DNA of 64,000 nt. It comes from Burhinus oedicnemus. Taxonomy: Eukaryota; Chordata; Aves; Charadriiformes; Burhinidae. Of this stretch, positions 1 to 14,100 are shown piece by piece. Below the pieces are notes generated by a model, which saw nothing but the letters and a program-made list of their open reading frames with translations, did no database searches and had not been told where the DNA came from. Each line of letters opens with the position of its first letter. Positions within the stretch are counted from its first letter, which is position 1. Position numbers and translations under genes: made by a program. The DNA lies in contig VFFE01007079.1 of the NCBI GenBank assembly GCA_008921705.1, forward strand, positions 377,473 through 441,472. Direction: 5' to 3'.

Positions 1-477
1 GCTCCTGTAGTTTGTATTTAAGTATATTTTGCACTCATGTTTTTCTTTCCACCATGAGGACTAAAAAGTTAGAGTAGTATCTCCAGCTAGCTTAAAAAGC
101 AAACTACGAGACAAGAATCAAAGCAGAAGATAACCTGCACAGACTCCAGTAGCATTTGGCAGTGCCCACCTGACTTGGATTAGGAACCTTTACCTTAAAA
201 AAACCCTGCAGGTTTCAAATTACCTAGGAAACCGGACTCATCTTTCAGTAACTTTAGCTATCAATTGTCTTCAGAAAATCACTGTTACCGACTGTGATTA
301 AGCTACTACTTAAATAAAAAATAAATCAATGGGGGCAAGTGCTACTCTAAGCTCATATTTACTCATTGTTGAAAGCTCCTTTAATGTTTCTTGAGTTCCT
401 CTTTCTTCTGCTGCTGGTATGTCACAGAAATCATCCTGGCATTGTTGAAAGGTCAAGTTCATTTTAGGAAACCCAAG

Positions 478-963
478 ATGCAAGCAGCTACAGGCTCCCT
501 TGATGCTGTGCATGCCTTTTTTCTTTTCTCCTTTAAAAAAACATTATTCTCTAAAAGTAAAATAAAATTTGTAGTGACCCTACAATTACCAGCTTCATAT
601 GATGGTGTAGCATGCATATTCTCTACCTATGGTGTGCCACAGAAGACAAAAAGGATAGTGATATACTTCAGCTTTGATGAGTTTCTGCTGTCAAGTGTGT
701 CTTTAATTCCAGAAGAGTCAATGAAGTCCAGCTTTTATTATTATTTTTTTCCCAAGAGCCATTTCACCACATGGGAAAATAGATATTACACCATATTTAT
801 TTCATATTCAGCTTCCATCACTTCTGAAAGTAAGACTTACATTTTTCCCCTTGTCTACAATAAAGCCAGGCATTTTAAAACAACTTCGTGGGCATTTCAA
901 AAGTACCATTCTCCAGATGTTTTTTTAAGCAATTCCATTTTCATAGTCACCTTGGACAAATAA
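478..963 (+). other. long open frame, probably fortuitous
   Basis: From the first ATG (478, with A at -3) the frame stays open for 161 codons, and back to 391 without ATG. The protein is very rich in Phe, Ser, Tyr and Lys, as expected when a pyrimidine-rich strand lacks stop codons. I see no domain, signal peptide or splice context. Most likely not a gene. Confidence 0.12.
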
Positions 964-2091
964 CGCCAAGCCAAATGTTTTTAGTACTTTGAGTAAATTA
1001 AAAACAAATTATTTAGGAGAGCTCAGGAGGAAGGAAACAGGAATTCATTAATTAATTTTGACTTAACTGATTTGCGACTGGTTAAATCAAATGACAGCAG
1101 CTTGGAGCCACAGGCTACCAGCTGAGCTAGATATAACAGGAGAAAGCTGAATAAAAAACGTCGAAGCAGCAAAATAAAAGGCAGCCAGTGGCACTCTAGA
1201 GCAGAGTCCCTGTACATGACAAACACTATCTGTGACCCAAGCTTTTAAACCAGCACTGAGTAGAAGACTTAAACGCATGTTTGAAGGCTGCATACCAATC
1301 AATCCAAGGCAATCAGGCACCAGCTAGGAGACTCCACTTCTCTATCCGGGTGCTGTGCAGGTGCATGTGACTCCAGCAAGTTCAGCAAACAGGAGAGCTG
1401 TGAATGCATATATCCAAATGGGATATTTGATTTCTACCTTTAGAACTTGACAATCTGCCAAGCAGGCAAGCAAACATTACTTTTCCAAACTTAATAGGTT
1501 TGCCAACCTCAGATCGTAACATAATTCCAAAAATTAACTCGTGAGAAAATAAATCAGAGACATAAAAGGTCTAATTTTATACACACAAACTTTTATGGAG
1601 ATAAGAAGTACTGTATCATTTGTCAGCATGGACTTTCAACCTTTTAAGCACTTGCCTATTATTTGCAGGTTAATCATTTAGGTCTATATCTCAAAAAACA
1701 TGCTTATATCATAATGCAAATAAAATACAGACTCTTTTTGGATGCTTCAGAGGAATACTGAAAACATTTCAAATACAGGCTGTGGGAGAACACTTCAATG
1801 CCTTTCTCAAAAATAACTGCACAGCAATAACCTGAGGTATCTGGTAGCCATTTGACTAACGTGGGATTCATCAGCCTAAGTAAGGTCTTATGAACCTTAA
1901 GGAGAATTCCTTTCCCAGCAAGATGAATACAAGAAAGTTATAACTGGTCTCTCCTTTCCCCTGAAAAATCCCTCTTACTTCATGACAATTTTCATGAGAG
2001 CACTTACAGATTTAATTTGTTGTTGTAGTTGCTAATAGTCATAGTGTTCACTGGTGAAGGAGGAAGAAATTTTGTGTAACTTGGCTTATTT

Positions 2092-2139
2092 AAAAAAAAA
2101 AAAAAACAACAAAAAACCAACAAACACACACACACCCCC
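2092..2139. repeat. A-run plus (CA)n low-complexity tract
   Basis: Fifteen A residues are followed by an A/C-rich stretch with (CA)6 at about 2123-2135 and a C-run. It is simple sequence and no coding signal crosses it. Confidence 0.9.
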
Positions 2140-5100
2140 AGCCTTCCATAAAAAAAAGGCTACTGATACAGGAACTTTTTTTTAGGGTTCCTCAGAGAAA
2201 AAATCAAATACAAGGAGTTCTCCAATCACTTATGCTAAGTCAGGTAGAACTTCAGTATTCATAGTTCTGTCTGAAAACAATGCAGGTCTCTGCTTAACTT
2301 TGCTCATGTGATTTCTACTTAAAGCAACAGTGCAAAGAACATCACCCACCACTAATAAGCCATAGTATTACCACAGGACTTGAGAATTTTAACAGCTTTC
2401 TAGTATATGCCAGTCTCCCATTAGATACAGAGTCTAGAAAGGGGACAGAAGGTTAAATCCAGCAGCAATAATGTGAAAAAACAGCACCATTGCTTAAAGC
2501 AACTCTTTACAGGCAATTCGCTATCAGAGATGAGACAATTTGAAAAGTGTTTTTACATTTCTTTTTTTTAACGTTTCTTCTCTGAATGTTGGTTAGCACG
2601 CAAACATTAGGTCACCACTAAATAGAGAGCTCATTATTTAAGGTTCCTAAATGGTGAGCTTCTTGTGAGTAAATACACAGAATGGACAGGTAGGACTTGT
2701 CTTGAAAGCTTTGATCACCCCATTAATGCTATGGGAAAAAACTACAAACATGATCAAGTAAGGTAGGTGGCGCTTAATGAGAAGAATGAAGCCTAACATT
2801 TAAATTTGTTTATCAGATGCAGGCAATGTATTTGGAAAATCTTAAACTTTCAGCTCTGAGAATTAGCTATGCTTTAATAGCATTCAGGGAAACAATGAGC
2901 CAATGTAGAAGCTGTCTGTTGAGTCACTGAACGTTGATTCAGTCTGAATGCATTCACCGCAATGTACGGAGCTACCAGTTGGGAATGAGTGGGAGTTCAT
3001 TAACATACAGAGAAAGAAACAAGCATGCTGGTGCATTGTATCATCTGTTTCACAGCTTCATATTTTACCTATAGGAATTGTGGCAAATGAATAACTTTTA
3101 GGGGACCTTAGCAACAATCAGCAGTCACACTCTGCCTACAAAGAAAACAGCAAATTGGTTTAAAATCACTTCTTAGCATATGCAGTGAAAACCATTACAT
3201 GCTGTCAACATGTTCAAGTCATTGTGCTAATGAGATGAGACAGGTTGTGTGACAAAGAAAGCAGCATGTTTCTCAGCGGTGAGAAGTAATGAATCCATTG
3301 ACCAGTACAGAGAACCTGAATTCTTGGCTGTTCTCAGATTAGGCACTCCCTCGTTTGGCAAGAGGCTCATCTTTGCATTTAGGATTTCTGTTATATTTTA
3401 GATTTGTTGGGGGGTTTAATCTATGTTTGGCTGAAACAGAAGGGCAGACAGTTGGGGCAGAGATCACACGTGCTCATCCACACCAATGGGCTAGAAATAT
3501 CTAGCTAAGCTTTACAGGTCAGTCATCTTACACTAAAGAGCGTCAATGATAATCTTGTGTCTGTTTGATCAGCCATCTTAACTATATTCTCTACTATTAA
3601 ACAGCTAGCTTTGATAAAGAAAGCAGCCAACCAAACTTCGTAGGCAAGAAAAAAAAGTAAACGTCCTTGAAGACTGTGCCCCTTTCATGCTGTGATTAAT
3701 TAAGCAATTACAACTATGATTGGTCTTTTTAAAGATGTCATAAGATATGGCAACTTCCCGTTATCCAGAATAAATTAAGAAAATATCTTCAGTCCTTTTA
3801 TAAAGGACTAGAGCTGCAGAACAAAATGTTATATGCTTCAGAAACTGGAGTTTTCTGTTCTCAAATATCACTGCAGATCAGGATGAGTCAGGTGGACATG
3901 CCAAAGATCTGGTCATAAATATTTTGATTATTTCTATATTGCCTCAGCAGCTCATGTTGCTAGATCAATAGACTTCAGCACTAATGATTTTAGCCTTTCA
4001 ACATGGAGCTGTACTCCCACAAACCCTAGAGTCTTCTCATCAGCAAAACCTACATGGAAGTCAACAGGAGATTGTGCGCTCATGTAACTTTTGACCCCAA
4101 ATCTGATTAAATACAAGAAAGAACCAGACATGATAAAAGCTAAGAAACTTATATAAAACTAAAAAAATAATAGGACCCTTCCAACATAACAAATTTTCTT
4201 TAAACTATCAGACTGAACACATAGTTATACCTCTCGCATATTCTCTCAGCTTTTGAAAAGATAACCCAAATCTCCTGTCACTTAGCTATTAAACAAAGGC
4301 TCAGCAACCTTCACCTGACTTGAGAGGCTTTAGGCTTGTATCAGGGAAATCAAACCCTAGTACTTTGTCCTGGCTGCTCTTGAGATATTTTGAAATTGTG
4401 ACTTATCCCTCAGACCAAGCAGAAACACAATTCTGTCAAGCTATCTTTGGCCACTGACAGATAGGCTGAAGTATTTCAAGCTTTCTAAGTCACTCTTTTC
4501 TCACCACTATCTGTTGCAATGACAGTATGTCTCTAGCATATCTTTCAATGAAGAGAACTATAATGAGAAAAAGAGAAATGGAGTAATACGATCAACAGTT
4601 AAACAAAATTTTAGGTCAAACCCACTCCTCTTCCTAGTTATTTCCCTGTGCTTACTGCAACTTTGAGAAGGAAAACGCTTATTCATCAGGAATTTCATAT
4701 TTATTACTTCACCACCTGATTTAGTGATGTCCCACTAGAGCTTTGAAAATGCTAATTAATGAATTTGCCAGGGGAAAAAAACTTGTCCTTATTTCTGGCT
4801 TCCTACATAGTTAGGCAATAATCACTATTTCAGATAAGGCACAACTGTTTGCAAACACTATGATGAGGAAGGACAGACTTCAAAAAAACTTCACAATCTA
4901 TTGCTTTTTATCATTTTATTTTGCAATAAGTGTTAAACATTAAGTGCTTTATACACTAAAAATCAATTATGAAGAAGCAAAAAAATAAAAGGATGGGTCA
5001 TTTAGAAAAAAAATAATCAATGAAACATATTTAGAATTAACACAATCCATACAACCTACTTAATCCAAAAATGTCATGAACAAATTGACTGGCCATTTTT

Positions 5101-6362
5101 AAGGTAGGTGGGAGCATATTAACAATATGGATGTGCCAAGTTTACTGGAAACAATTCACTTACCTCACACAAGTGCTACTCCAGCCAGACTATCACTTAG
5201 CATGTCAAATATCTGTAACTATCTGATGCACTTAAATGGCTTAGGAAAATATACAGAGTGGAATAATCAATTTTCAGGGGCAGACAAGCATTCACTATGG
5301 ACAGCATTTTGCAGTCCTTATTGAAATGCATAGTTTTTCTATAACTACTTGTATGGAAGAATATTTAGAACCTGTCTGAATGTAAATAACAGGATTATTA
5401 CTTAAAAGTCCACAGAAAGTCATAGGATAACACAGAGAAAACCTCACAAATACAAAACTAACTTCTTCAGCTAGCTGCACCCTTCATGCAATGCATTACA
5501 AGGTCCCACCATGAACACTGATATTTCAGCTTCACCTAGACCATTACAAGTCTCTGGATTTTTTTATTTTTCAAGAGTAGCAGTAGCATCTATTACCTGG
5601 TCCTTGCACCCCTTAATAGCAAATATTCATGTTTCCTCTTAAAAACGTAACACGTTTCATCTCTCCATCCTGCAATACTTTATCACCACAAGAGACAGTT
5701 ATCTGAAATGGCTGTAAAATAAATGACAGCTCTCTTAGCTCTTTTGTTACTATGTCGGAGTAAAAGACAGCCAGTCCTGTGAGTATGGCTGAAGAACATA
5801 TAGTTCTGTTCTGCGTACAGAGCTGGGAATCGGCATGTAATTAAAGGCATCTAAAGTTTGCTGGATGGTTTCAACAGAGAAAAACTAAAATACAAATAGA
5901 AAATAGAAAATGTTCTGTTCAGCATTTTAATACAAGTCACAATCCAAATTAGTTCATTAAATGCAAGCTGTGAAACTTAACTTTGATCTGCAAGTCGCTA
6001 GAGAAAAGGATAGTAAAGAAAAGCTGTGATAAACAACTAGATGTTCTAGTTTTCTCTCCTTAGAGGTCTCTCAGAAGAGATCCCACCATTCCTTTGGAAG
6101 TTCTTTTCTTCCTAACACCTTGTCCATGGATCTGTTCCTAACCATAGATAAAAGGGCAAGTTTCCATTAGGGTGCAATTAGGCATGCAACTCCATTACTA
6201 TTAACAATGTAATGAAGAATAATAAGGTAGAAATAAGAACATTAACATTTTTTCGAGGTAACAGATCATTCTTAATGGAAACTGTGTGCCTTAATTCCCT
6301 ATACATGGTAATACAAATGTAGCTCATTTTGTCAGTTCATGAGCAGAAAAAGGACAAACCTT

Positions 6363-6379
6363 AAAAAAAAAAAAAAAAA
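6363..6379. repeat. poly(A) run
   Basis: Seventeen consecutive A residues. No AATAAA-like hexamer sits in the preceding 30 bases, so I treat it as simple sequence and not the tail of a retrocopy. Confidence 0.9.
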
Positions 6380-6633
6380 CAGACATTCCTTCCCACCCTG
6401 CCCACAACTAACTAAAGCAAGAATGAAATGTCGGCTTCCGAAAATCAGTGAGAATTTTCCTTTTACTTCACTTGGGGAAAACTTCACCTCATGACTACTT
6501 ATTTACTGATTTCAAATATTTCAGTAAGTACAGGTTTACATACAAATCTATACCATCCAGAAACAGACCAGGAATGTGAAAGTAATCCTGGTCATAGCTA
6601 AAATAAGACTTGATTCAATATCAAATAAAAAGC

Positions 6634-7083
6634 ATGAGCATTTTTCTACTGACTTCAGGAGGTTTTGGATGGAGTCCATTTGGAGACTGCCCACTGAGGA
6701 GAATTTCTATGCTAACCACTGTGTTTTCTTTGCCAGAGGAAGATAAAAAGGTATTTAAAATAATAGCATTTTATCAAATTGAAAGCAAAACGTCTCGTCT
6801 CCAGCTCTGGAGTAGAAAGGAAAGCTTTATTTTCTTTGTTATGACTAAACTCATACGCCGTTACAAAAAAGCCCCAAAAAAGCAAGAACACCAGCCAACA
6901 AACACCTTGTTACTATTACTGAAACAGAACAGGGAAGTTATTTTCTCTGCAATTATAATTTGGTTTATGCATTTACCATATTTCCTACTGCAAAAGGTAC
7001 TAATTCACAGCAGCCGCTATGAACCACAAGCTGACAACCTAACTAGAAATCTGACAAAATATTTGATTAGTTGTGCCTGGTGA
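6634..7083 (+). other. 149-codon ATG-initiated open frame
   Basis: The ATG at 6634 has A at -3. The frame encodes 149 residues with a basic central part (MTKLIRRYKKAPKKQ) and one hydrophobic segment (VIFSAIIIWFMHLPYFLLQK) that could span a membrane. Its first 25 codons overlap an apparent ancient repeat piece (CTGACTTCAGGAGG). No family is recognised. A chance frame is the default view. Confidence 0.12.
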
Positions 7084-10000
7084 CAGAGATAGCCATTCAT
7101 CCAACAAAATTAAACAAAGCACCTTCAATCCAACCCTATGAGGGGTTTTTTGTGTGAACTCCAGCTGACCTAATGAAAAGCTTGATAGACAGGAAAATTT
7201 AGGAAGACAGAATTATAGGAGATGATATGCTGGATAAGGCCAATGGTCATAGATTTAACTAAGCATCAGTCACAGAGGTCAGTAATAAAGCTTATAAAAT
7301 CAGGGTAAACGCGATACCACAGAATCGTATGTGTGAGGTAATCTCCTCTCTCACACAAATTAGTGGAAGGCTGGCTTGTTACAGGAAGCATGGGGGCTTT
7401 TAACAGTTTTGAACTACATCCTCTTTTATAATTCCAATTTGTATGGAAATATGCACATGCACAATTCTATTCTTGCTCTTCCTGTAAGTGGCCAACCCCT
7501 TTCTTGAATAGCGCCAAGCACTTGGCTTCAGTAATTGGAAACTACCTGGGTAAGGCTTATATGGAAAGCACAGGGGCCTCGTACTCCCGCTGCAACAAAT
7601 ACTTTCAAACCTATGCCAAAAAAAGAATTACACATCTAAAGAAAGTGCCTGTTGTGCTACTTATCTTTGGGGTTTGTTATTTATTTTGCCTTTATCTAAT
7701 TTTCTTTGGCAAACTTGTTTGTAACTCCTTCCTTCATTCACATACATAGCATGCTGAATGTATTCGGAAATGGCTTTTCTCTATAACTTTTTTTATGGCA
7801 ACATATCAACTGTTTTATTAAAAGGCTTCCATTTCAGCACAAATCTTAGAAAATACTGTGGAAAATAAGTATGTGCCAATGTCAATATGATTTTTTAAGG
7901 TATTAAATGTCTATTTCTTTTCTCCTTATGCTCTTTTTACTGTTGCCATGATCCTGAGGAATGTTAAATTGTTCTCTTGGACTACTGTGAAAACTGGAAT
8001 CAGGTATCTCACAGCTTTCCTCTTGAGCTGCTGAACTCTAAAATGTGAAGGATGGATTCTCTGTCTGTTTTTCCATCTCTGCTGGAGGCATGAGAGAAGA
8101 TTTCAACCATACAGCTGTGGATCACTTTGAAAATCCTTCTGGCACATAGACTGCTGTATTTCAGTGTTTTTTCTCAGGAAATATTCCTGTTATGTTCTCT
8201 GGGCATCAATGCCTGTCCTCTCCTTTATTTTTATCTTGTTTTTCTTTTTAATAAAAGGTAAAAGGTGACATCATTCATGACTTGCTTCAGCTTTAGTTGT
8301 AGGAGTGCTACATGTAGAACTTGTGCAATATTGAGGTTAGAAAATTACTGCTGTAATATATAAAGTGTGGTTAGGTAAAATCAGTCTGGATTCACCTCTT
8401 TAAAAATAGAACGGCTTCTTAAATTGCTCTTACCGCTATCACTTCACAGGTCTGATTCTGCAAGGATAATATCCCTTTAGCTGTATCAGCACTTAGCTCA
8501 AAAGCAATACCCCAAGTGGTTTTCCATATTTTCCTGATTTTTTTCTGACGGTACTTAATTGCCAAAGTATTAGGTGGTTCAAGTCACTGAAACAGTAAAT
8601 CATTGAGACGAGGGAAACCTATGACTCATTCACAGAGATTCAAGTCCTGCTGGTCTTAATATGGACAGCCGTCTCAATTTCCCTTGGCCTAGAGCCCAGA
8701 TGACTTCACATAGGTAAGTCAAAATAGAGCTGGTTTTATTGCATGCATTTACAGTAAAATATCAATGGCTCAGATACAACTACAGGATTACCCTTTCAGG
8801 AATACAACAAAATAATGTTCAGTCACTGTGTACGAGGTGGATGTGGGAACTTGCCTCCTGTACTTCCCTCCGTGGTGTGCTGACCATACCACATACATAC
8901 TTGAACAGTGGTTCAGCTCAAAGACCAGCAGGCTGCCCTGCCTGGGGTTCTAGGCACGGCCATCATTATAGCTGGAAGACCCACAGAGGTTGTAACAGCA
9001 ATACTCAGGTTTCCCCTCTCTCCAGACAGGCAGTAAAGTGACCAGAATGAAAAAGGAAAGGCAGCCAGAATCTTTAGGACAAGATAGCAAAATAAAAACA
9101 AAAAAACCCAGGCTCCTCTGCACTTGTAAACCCAGTCGACTTACCACTTCCCACGTCCAATCCTAAACCAGACCTCACAGAACGCAGAGATGCTCACCAG
9201 ACTCTGCCTCCAACGGATGTTCCTAGCACGGCTAGTATCAGAGGGGGCAGAGTACTCCACATGAGGTCCCAAGGAGGCAGTTGGTATTTGATGAAAAGAA
9301 GTGGGTGGGGGGCTGTTGTTTGTTTTGTTTTGAAGTGTGTGTGTGTGTGCATACATGTATACATACATATGTATGTACATATACGTACATGCATGTATAT
9401 CCTTTGAAATAACAAGATACAGTTTTACAGACTTTCTACTTTAAGTCATAGCTTTGGCCAACGGATCTGGTGAAATAAAGCCTAGAGGTCTGCAATCCTC
9501 CAGATTCCTCCCAGCATGTATTTTGAAGACCGCTCTCTTTGCTCCCATGTCGTCTCTTGGCTTATCAGGATGAGAACATGTGCTTTGGAAACCTGCTCAA
9601 CTACTTTGTCAAATCCCTTCCAATCTTTTGGTTCTGGACCATTTCACTCCAGTGGCTTGTCACAATTTATTAATTCTTTCTAACCAGACTGAAAAATATT
9701 TTTCCTCAGCTCTGCTGGCAACACATACTTTTTTCACAGCTTCTCACAGCTGTAGTTTAAATCATAAAGTGGCAGGTACCTGACAGGCAGCCGTGGCACC
9801 ACAGACACAAGGAAATACACTGTGAGGAAGTACATAAAAAGATAAAGACAATGTATGAGTTTTGGACACTGTACTTGGACTTTCAGTGTGGGTGGCCTTC
9901 TCTACTGCCTTTGGTAACACAGAGAAATACTACCCAACGTAAGCGTGTGTCTAAGCTCACTCCTGTATCCTTCTAAATTATTTAGTCCCTGCTTGGAAAA

Positions 10001-10689
10001 CAATCTGGTTCTAAATTCTTTAGAGTAAGAAGTCTGCTTGATGAAGGAGAGAAAAACATGTGCTAAAGCAAACTGAAGAAACCACTAAGCTATGCAGTGC
10101 TTCATTGTGCTACACAAAGTGAAGATGAGTTTTCTTAAAGACACAAGTAAATCTCCTTTATTCCTCACTAGGAGTCTCAGGCAAAGCAGCACCAGCAAAC
10201 TCAGACCTCTTATCTGTGCAAAAAGCTGAATTGTTTCTGAAATGGACCATAGGGTCGTCACTACACTGGACATTGAGCGCTCGATCCTGGGTTGGGATAT
10301 GCTGTACACTCTCATTACAGAGCATAAACATAGTATTATATTAATTTTGTAAAATGTATTTGTTTGTCCTTGTTATGCAGAGACTTCTTGTTCTATTTGC
10401 CATTCAATTACAGCTCTAAATCTCCACTATGCCTCACAACATTCACTTATCAATGGTAGAATCATTAAGTGCACAAAATGCTTCAGTCTTAGTCTCCTTC
10501 CCTTTCTCTCCTTGGGAAAACATGCAACTTCCATTCTAAACTTCTTTTCACTGCTTAAAGTCTGCATTCTAATAAGGCTATGGTAACCTTTGGGGCATTT
10601 CTGCTTCATTTTCTGTTTGTCTCATGATTCACTGCGAATTTTTGGAAAGGAAAGGAAACGTTTCAAAACCTGTTGCCTAATTAAGTGGA
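7084..10689. other. mixed region, no supported gene
   Basis: It contains the microsatellite at 9.34 kb and a GC-richer patch at 8.83-9.30 kb. Isolated splice-bounded short segments occur at 7512-7549 (+, AKHLASVIGNYL), 8434-8457 (minus, NQTCEVIA) and 8692-8712 (+). The first is phase compatible with candidate exon A, but all are short enough to be chance. Confidence 0.5.
9335..9400. repeat. compound (GT)n / (ATGT)n microsatellite
   Basis: A (GT)7 tract at 9335-9349 passes into alternating purine-pyrimidine sequence with CATACATGTATACATACATA-type units up to 9400. The tract is self-complementary in part and Z-DNA/cruciform prone. Open frames crossing it (His/Thr/Tyr-rich) are microsatellite artefacts. 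Confidence 0.95.
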
Positions 10690-10939
10690 AGTCAGTGATC
10701 CGAGCCTTACGTAAAGGGAGGGGCAGCTGCAACCCCCTGAGAAAGGAGGGAGGGGAACAGTGGATTGGACTGCAGGCTCTACCCATTTCAGGTGGCCCGG
10801 ATAGGTCTCGCCCCTTCCTGGCTATATCCAGGAACGACAGAGGCACCTGTGCTCACACTGGGCCACGTGAACGGGGAAGGGCAGCGGTAGGATGAAAAAT
10901 TATAGCTAAGAGAAAGCACCCACTTCAGACGGCTGCACC

Positions 10940-11104
10940 ATGGGGCACTGGCAGCTTTTCTCCTGCTCCGATCACCCACAGAGCCGACACAGAGAGCCAG
11001 CGGCTCGGCAGCGGCAGGTAGGGCTGAAGAGCCGAAATTATGAAATCAAGCTAAGGATGGCCGATTTGCAGCACTACATCAAGGGAGCAGAAGGACAGGG
11101 ATAA
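10940..11104 (+). other. 54-codon small ORF in a GC-rich islet
   Basis: GCACCATGG at 10935-10943 is a near-perfect vertebrate start context. The frame encodes 54 residues starting MGHWQLFSCSDHPQSRHREP and ending TAA at 11102. A donor-like CGGCAG/GTAGGG at 11017/11018 would make the first 26 codons a first exon ending in phase 0. The surrounding 10.69-11.05 kb is CpG-richer than its flanks, which fits an old promoter or first exon. No domain is seen. Confidence 0.15.
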
Positions 11105-14100
11105 CTGGGGAATGAAAGAACATATTGCCCCCTCTCATAATTTCATTACTGTGTAAAACACTGAGCAAATTGGACATACTAAAAAAAAAAATAAATCTCA
11201 TCTTTCTGCTATTTTAATATTCCAAAAGGCCCCTGATTTTCATTCTTTAAGATGAGGTAGCCCTACGGTCATCAGTCATAATAAAGGCTGTATTGCACTG
11301 GGGCTGTAAACTCATACTACAAAAAGAGGATCCGTATCCCAAAAGAATTTGAAGAGTGCAATGACAATTTAACTAGACTGGGGGAACAGCATTCATTTTC
11401 ATTACAATTGTACATGCATATATTTACACACACATATGTAAATAAAAAAGTAGCGGTGCTCTGTATTGAAGTTCTCATTGTTCAACGTTTGCTTTCAGAC
11501 TGATGCAAAAAATCAGTCTCAAGGTGTACACTTTACGGAAAAGCTCTGATCTCCATAAAATTGCAAGTGTAATCAAAACACTTCATTTACAAGCAATATG
11601 TAACCTGAATGTTTTCCCATACTCTGATGAGAGAGACTGGGGTTTTGTCTTTTCTTCATTTTCTTCAGAATGAGACGTAATTTCTCTTTATAAAATTTGG
11701 CTGGAACCTTCATGCATCTGCAGCAAAGCTCCCTACTAACATAGATTCTGACTTACGTTCTCAAATGATAGTTATCATGGGTTTTCCAGAAGATTAAGCC
11801 TTCTGTGTTACTTCACATGTAGAGTAGAATGCACTTGTTTTTAAGTACACAGTGAGAATATGGTAATTTTAAATATAAAACAAATTTCCACTTTCCAATT
11901 TGCCACCATGACATAAGAGAATCATTCTACTTCATCTTCATAATAACTTTAAGTGACCTTCATATCAAACCAGGGTTTATGCAGGGCTGAAATATTGAGA
12001 ACTGGTGGGCAGCCTAGCTCTGGAGAGATTACTCCTGTAACAACAGGGTATTTTGAGCCCTAGACTACAGGCATGGGTGCAGAATACAATAACTAAGGAT
12101 TTGCTTCCAGCACAACATCCCTGGAAGAGACAATCCAGGCTCGTAGTGGGAACAACTGACCAGTTATTTAAGATTACGTCCTTCAGATCTCCTATTCAAG
12201 ACTGCGAAGAATCCAATCATCATTTAGCCGCCTCTGAATACAGGATGAAGAAGACTTTACGTATTATGGATCCTGAATTGTTTTACAAGACACAGGCAGA
12301 TATGAACACCTTTATTTGACAGACGTGCTTGAAACGTAGAAAGTTTAGGTGACATATACCCCCAGATAAAACAATAGCAGAGACAAGAAACAATTGCCTG
12401 CCTCTAGCACCCGCTGCTCTACGGATGCCTAGCCTGCTCAAATAAAATCCTACCGTCCCTTTGTATTTACACATGACAAACTGGGACCAATAGAAAGCTG
12501 CCAGAGTACCTGGCATGCTTTGCTCTGTACTAAGTGCGCTATTCCTGCAGGGCAGCCTGTGTAATTACTGCTCACGAGCTGCTTTTTCGCTGAGGGTTGA
12601 CATTTGCAAGAAGAAAAGTCACAGCTGCCAGAGGAAGAGTAACGATGCAGCCCTGTGGTAAACACGACGAGCAAAAAAACCAAAGGAGAAGGGGAAGAAT
12701 AGCTGCTCGAGACCTCCACTGGAGAAGCTGGCCTTTGCTTCCAGATCTGCAGTTTCCCTGGGGTTCAGACAGATTATTCATTACAAATATTTACCTGGCA
12801 AGTGTTGGCATTTTTCTTTAAGATCTATATTGCTTGAGAATATTACTGACACAGAACATATTTTTTTCAATGTAAAATATTGATTTTCAGGTAAACTTGC
12901 CAGTGTGAAGGCTAAAATGGAAAAGGTGAGTTACAGACAAACCTTCTCAGGTCCTTCATTGTTTTTTTTTTTATATAAAACATAACACACTAAACCAATC
13001 CTTTTAGGCCAGGTTATTCTTTCATTTTTCTCTGACTAGAAATCAGATTAATTTTCTCAGCCAACAGAAAAATGGAAGAATATTTCTGCTTTTAACAGAA
13101 AAAGCAGAAACATTTCTCTGACTTGGAGGTTTGCCGAGTCTTACAGACTCAGATGCAATCTTCCTGAGAGATTTGGCCTTATCAGATTAAATTCTATAAT
13201 CACATGCTTCTCTGAAATGTGGACTTGTGCTCCTCCATTTTCTAGAACTGCTACGTAAAGTTACATTTTACTTTTGGAAATAATAAGAAGAGGAAATTTG
13301 TTTCATAAAGGAGGATATTTGACTAGATATTTGAGCACAGGAAGTAATCCCATTGAATATTATACTTAGCAGTGATTTTCCTTTCTGGCAGCCTGTAGGA
13401 TGCAATCCATTCCATTATACCGAGAGAAGTTTAAGATAATCCACCAAAAAAACCTACCCACATTCAAGTCCCACATTTATAGACACACACATTCATACGT
13501 ATACACTTTGTATATACGAAGTAGTTCATATGCTTTCAGTGGACCTTCCCATATCATGACCTTGACTAATCAAGGGGTCCTAGATCTGTTATGAAATCGC
13601 AGTCTATTCAAAGTGCCTAACTTGGTGACTTGCATATAATAACAGAAATTATCATTCTGGATAGACTGGGGAACAGCTGTATGTGCTGTTGTAGCACATC
13701 ACGTCCTTAACTCTAGGGCAATGCTCCAGGTAAGTCATTCCTCAAGTTCTCCGCTGAAAAGTAGCCAGTACACTTCACCATGCAACACTCAATTGAAAAT
13801 ATTTGAGATACCACATACCAGATTAGGTGCTGATTTTGTGTGGTTTCTCCAAAGCTAGAACCAAGATGATTAGAGAACAGATGGATATTTTTTGAACCAA
13901 AACGTGTAAAATTTTCAAAGAAAACCACAAGGACACACAGTGAAAGAAAACTTTCTCCAAAAGGGAATAATATTTTCTTATATAGGACTTTTTCAGCTGA
14001 TGATCCCTTTTCTAGTCTTATATATACCAATGTTCAAACCCAATAGAATACAAACATGTAGTTACATACATTCAGAGAAGATAATGACCATGCTGCTGAG

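Larger units (their letters stand above)
1..6633. other. AT-rich DNA, no supported gene
   Basis: Apart from the open frame at 478-963, the A/CA tract at 2.1 kb and the A17 run at 6.36 kb, I see no gene. A strong donor on the minus strand (TGTGAG/GTAAGT at 5163/5164) has only non-coding sequence upstream of it. A GGAAGTCAACAGGAG piece near 4060 may be an old repeat. Confidence 0.6.

Noticed and set aside
9141..9415. His/Thr/Tyr-rich minus-strand frames
   Set aside because: Translation of the GT/ATGT microsatellite.
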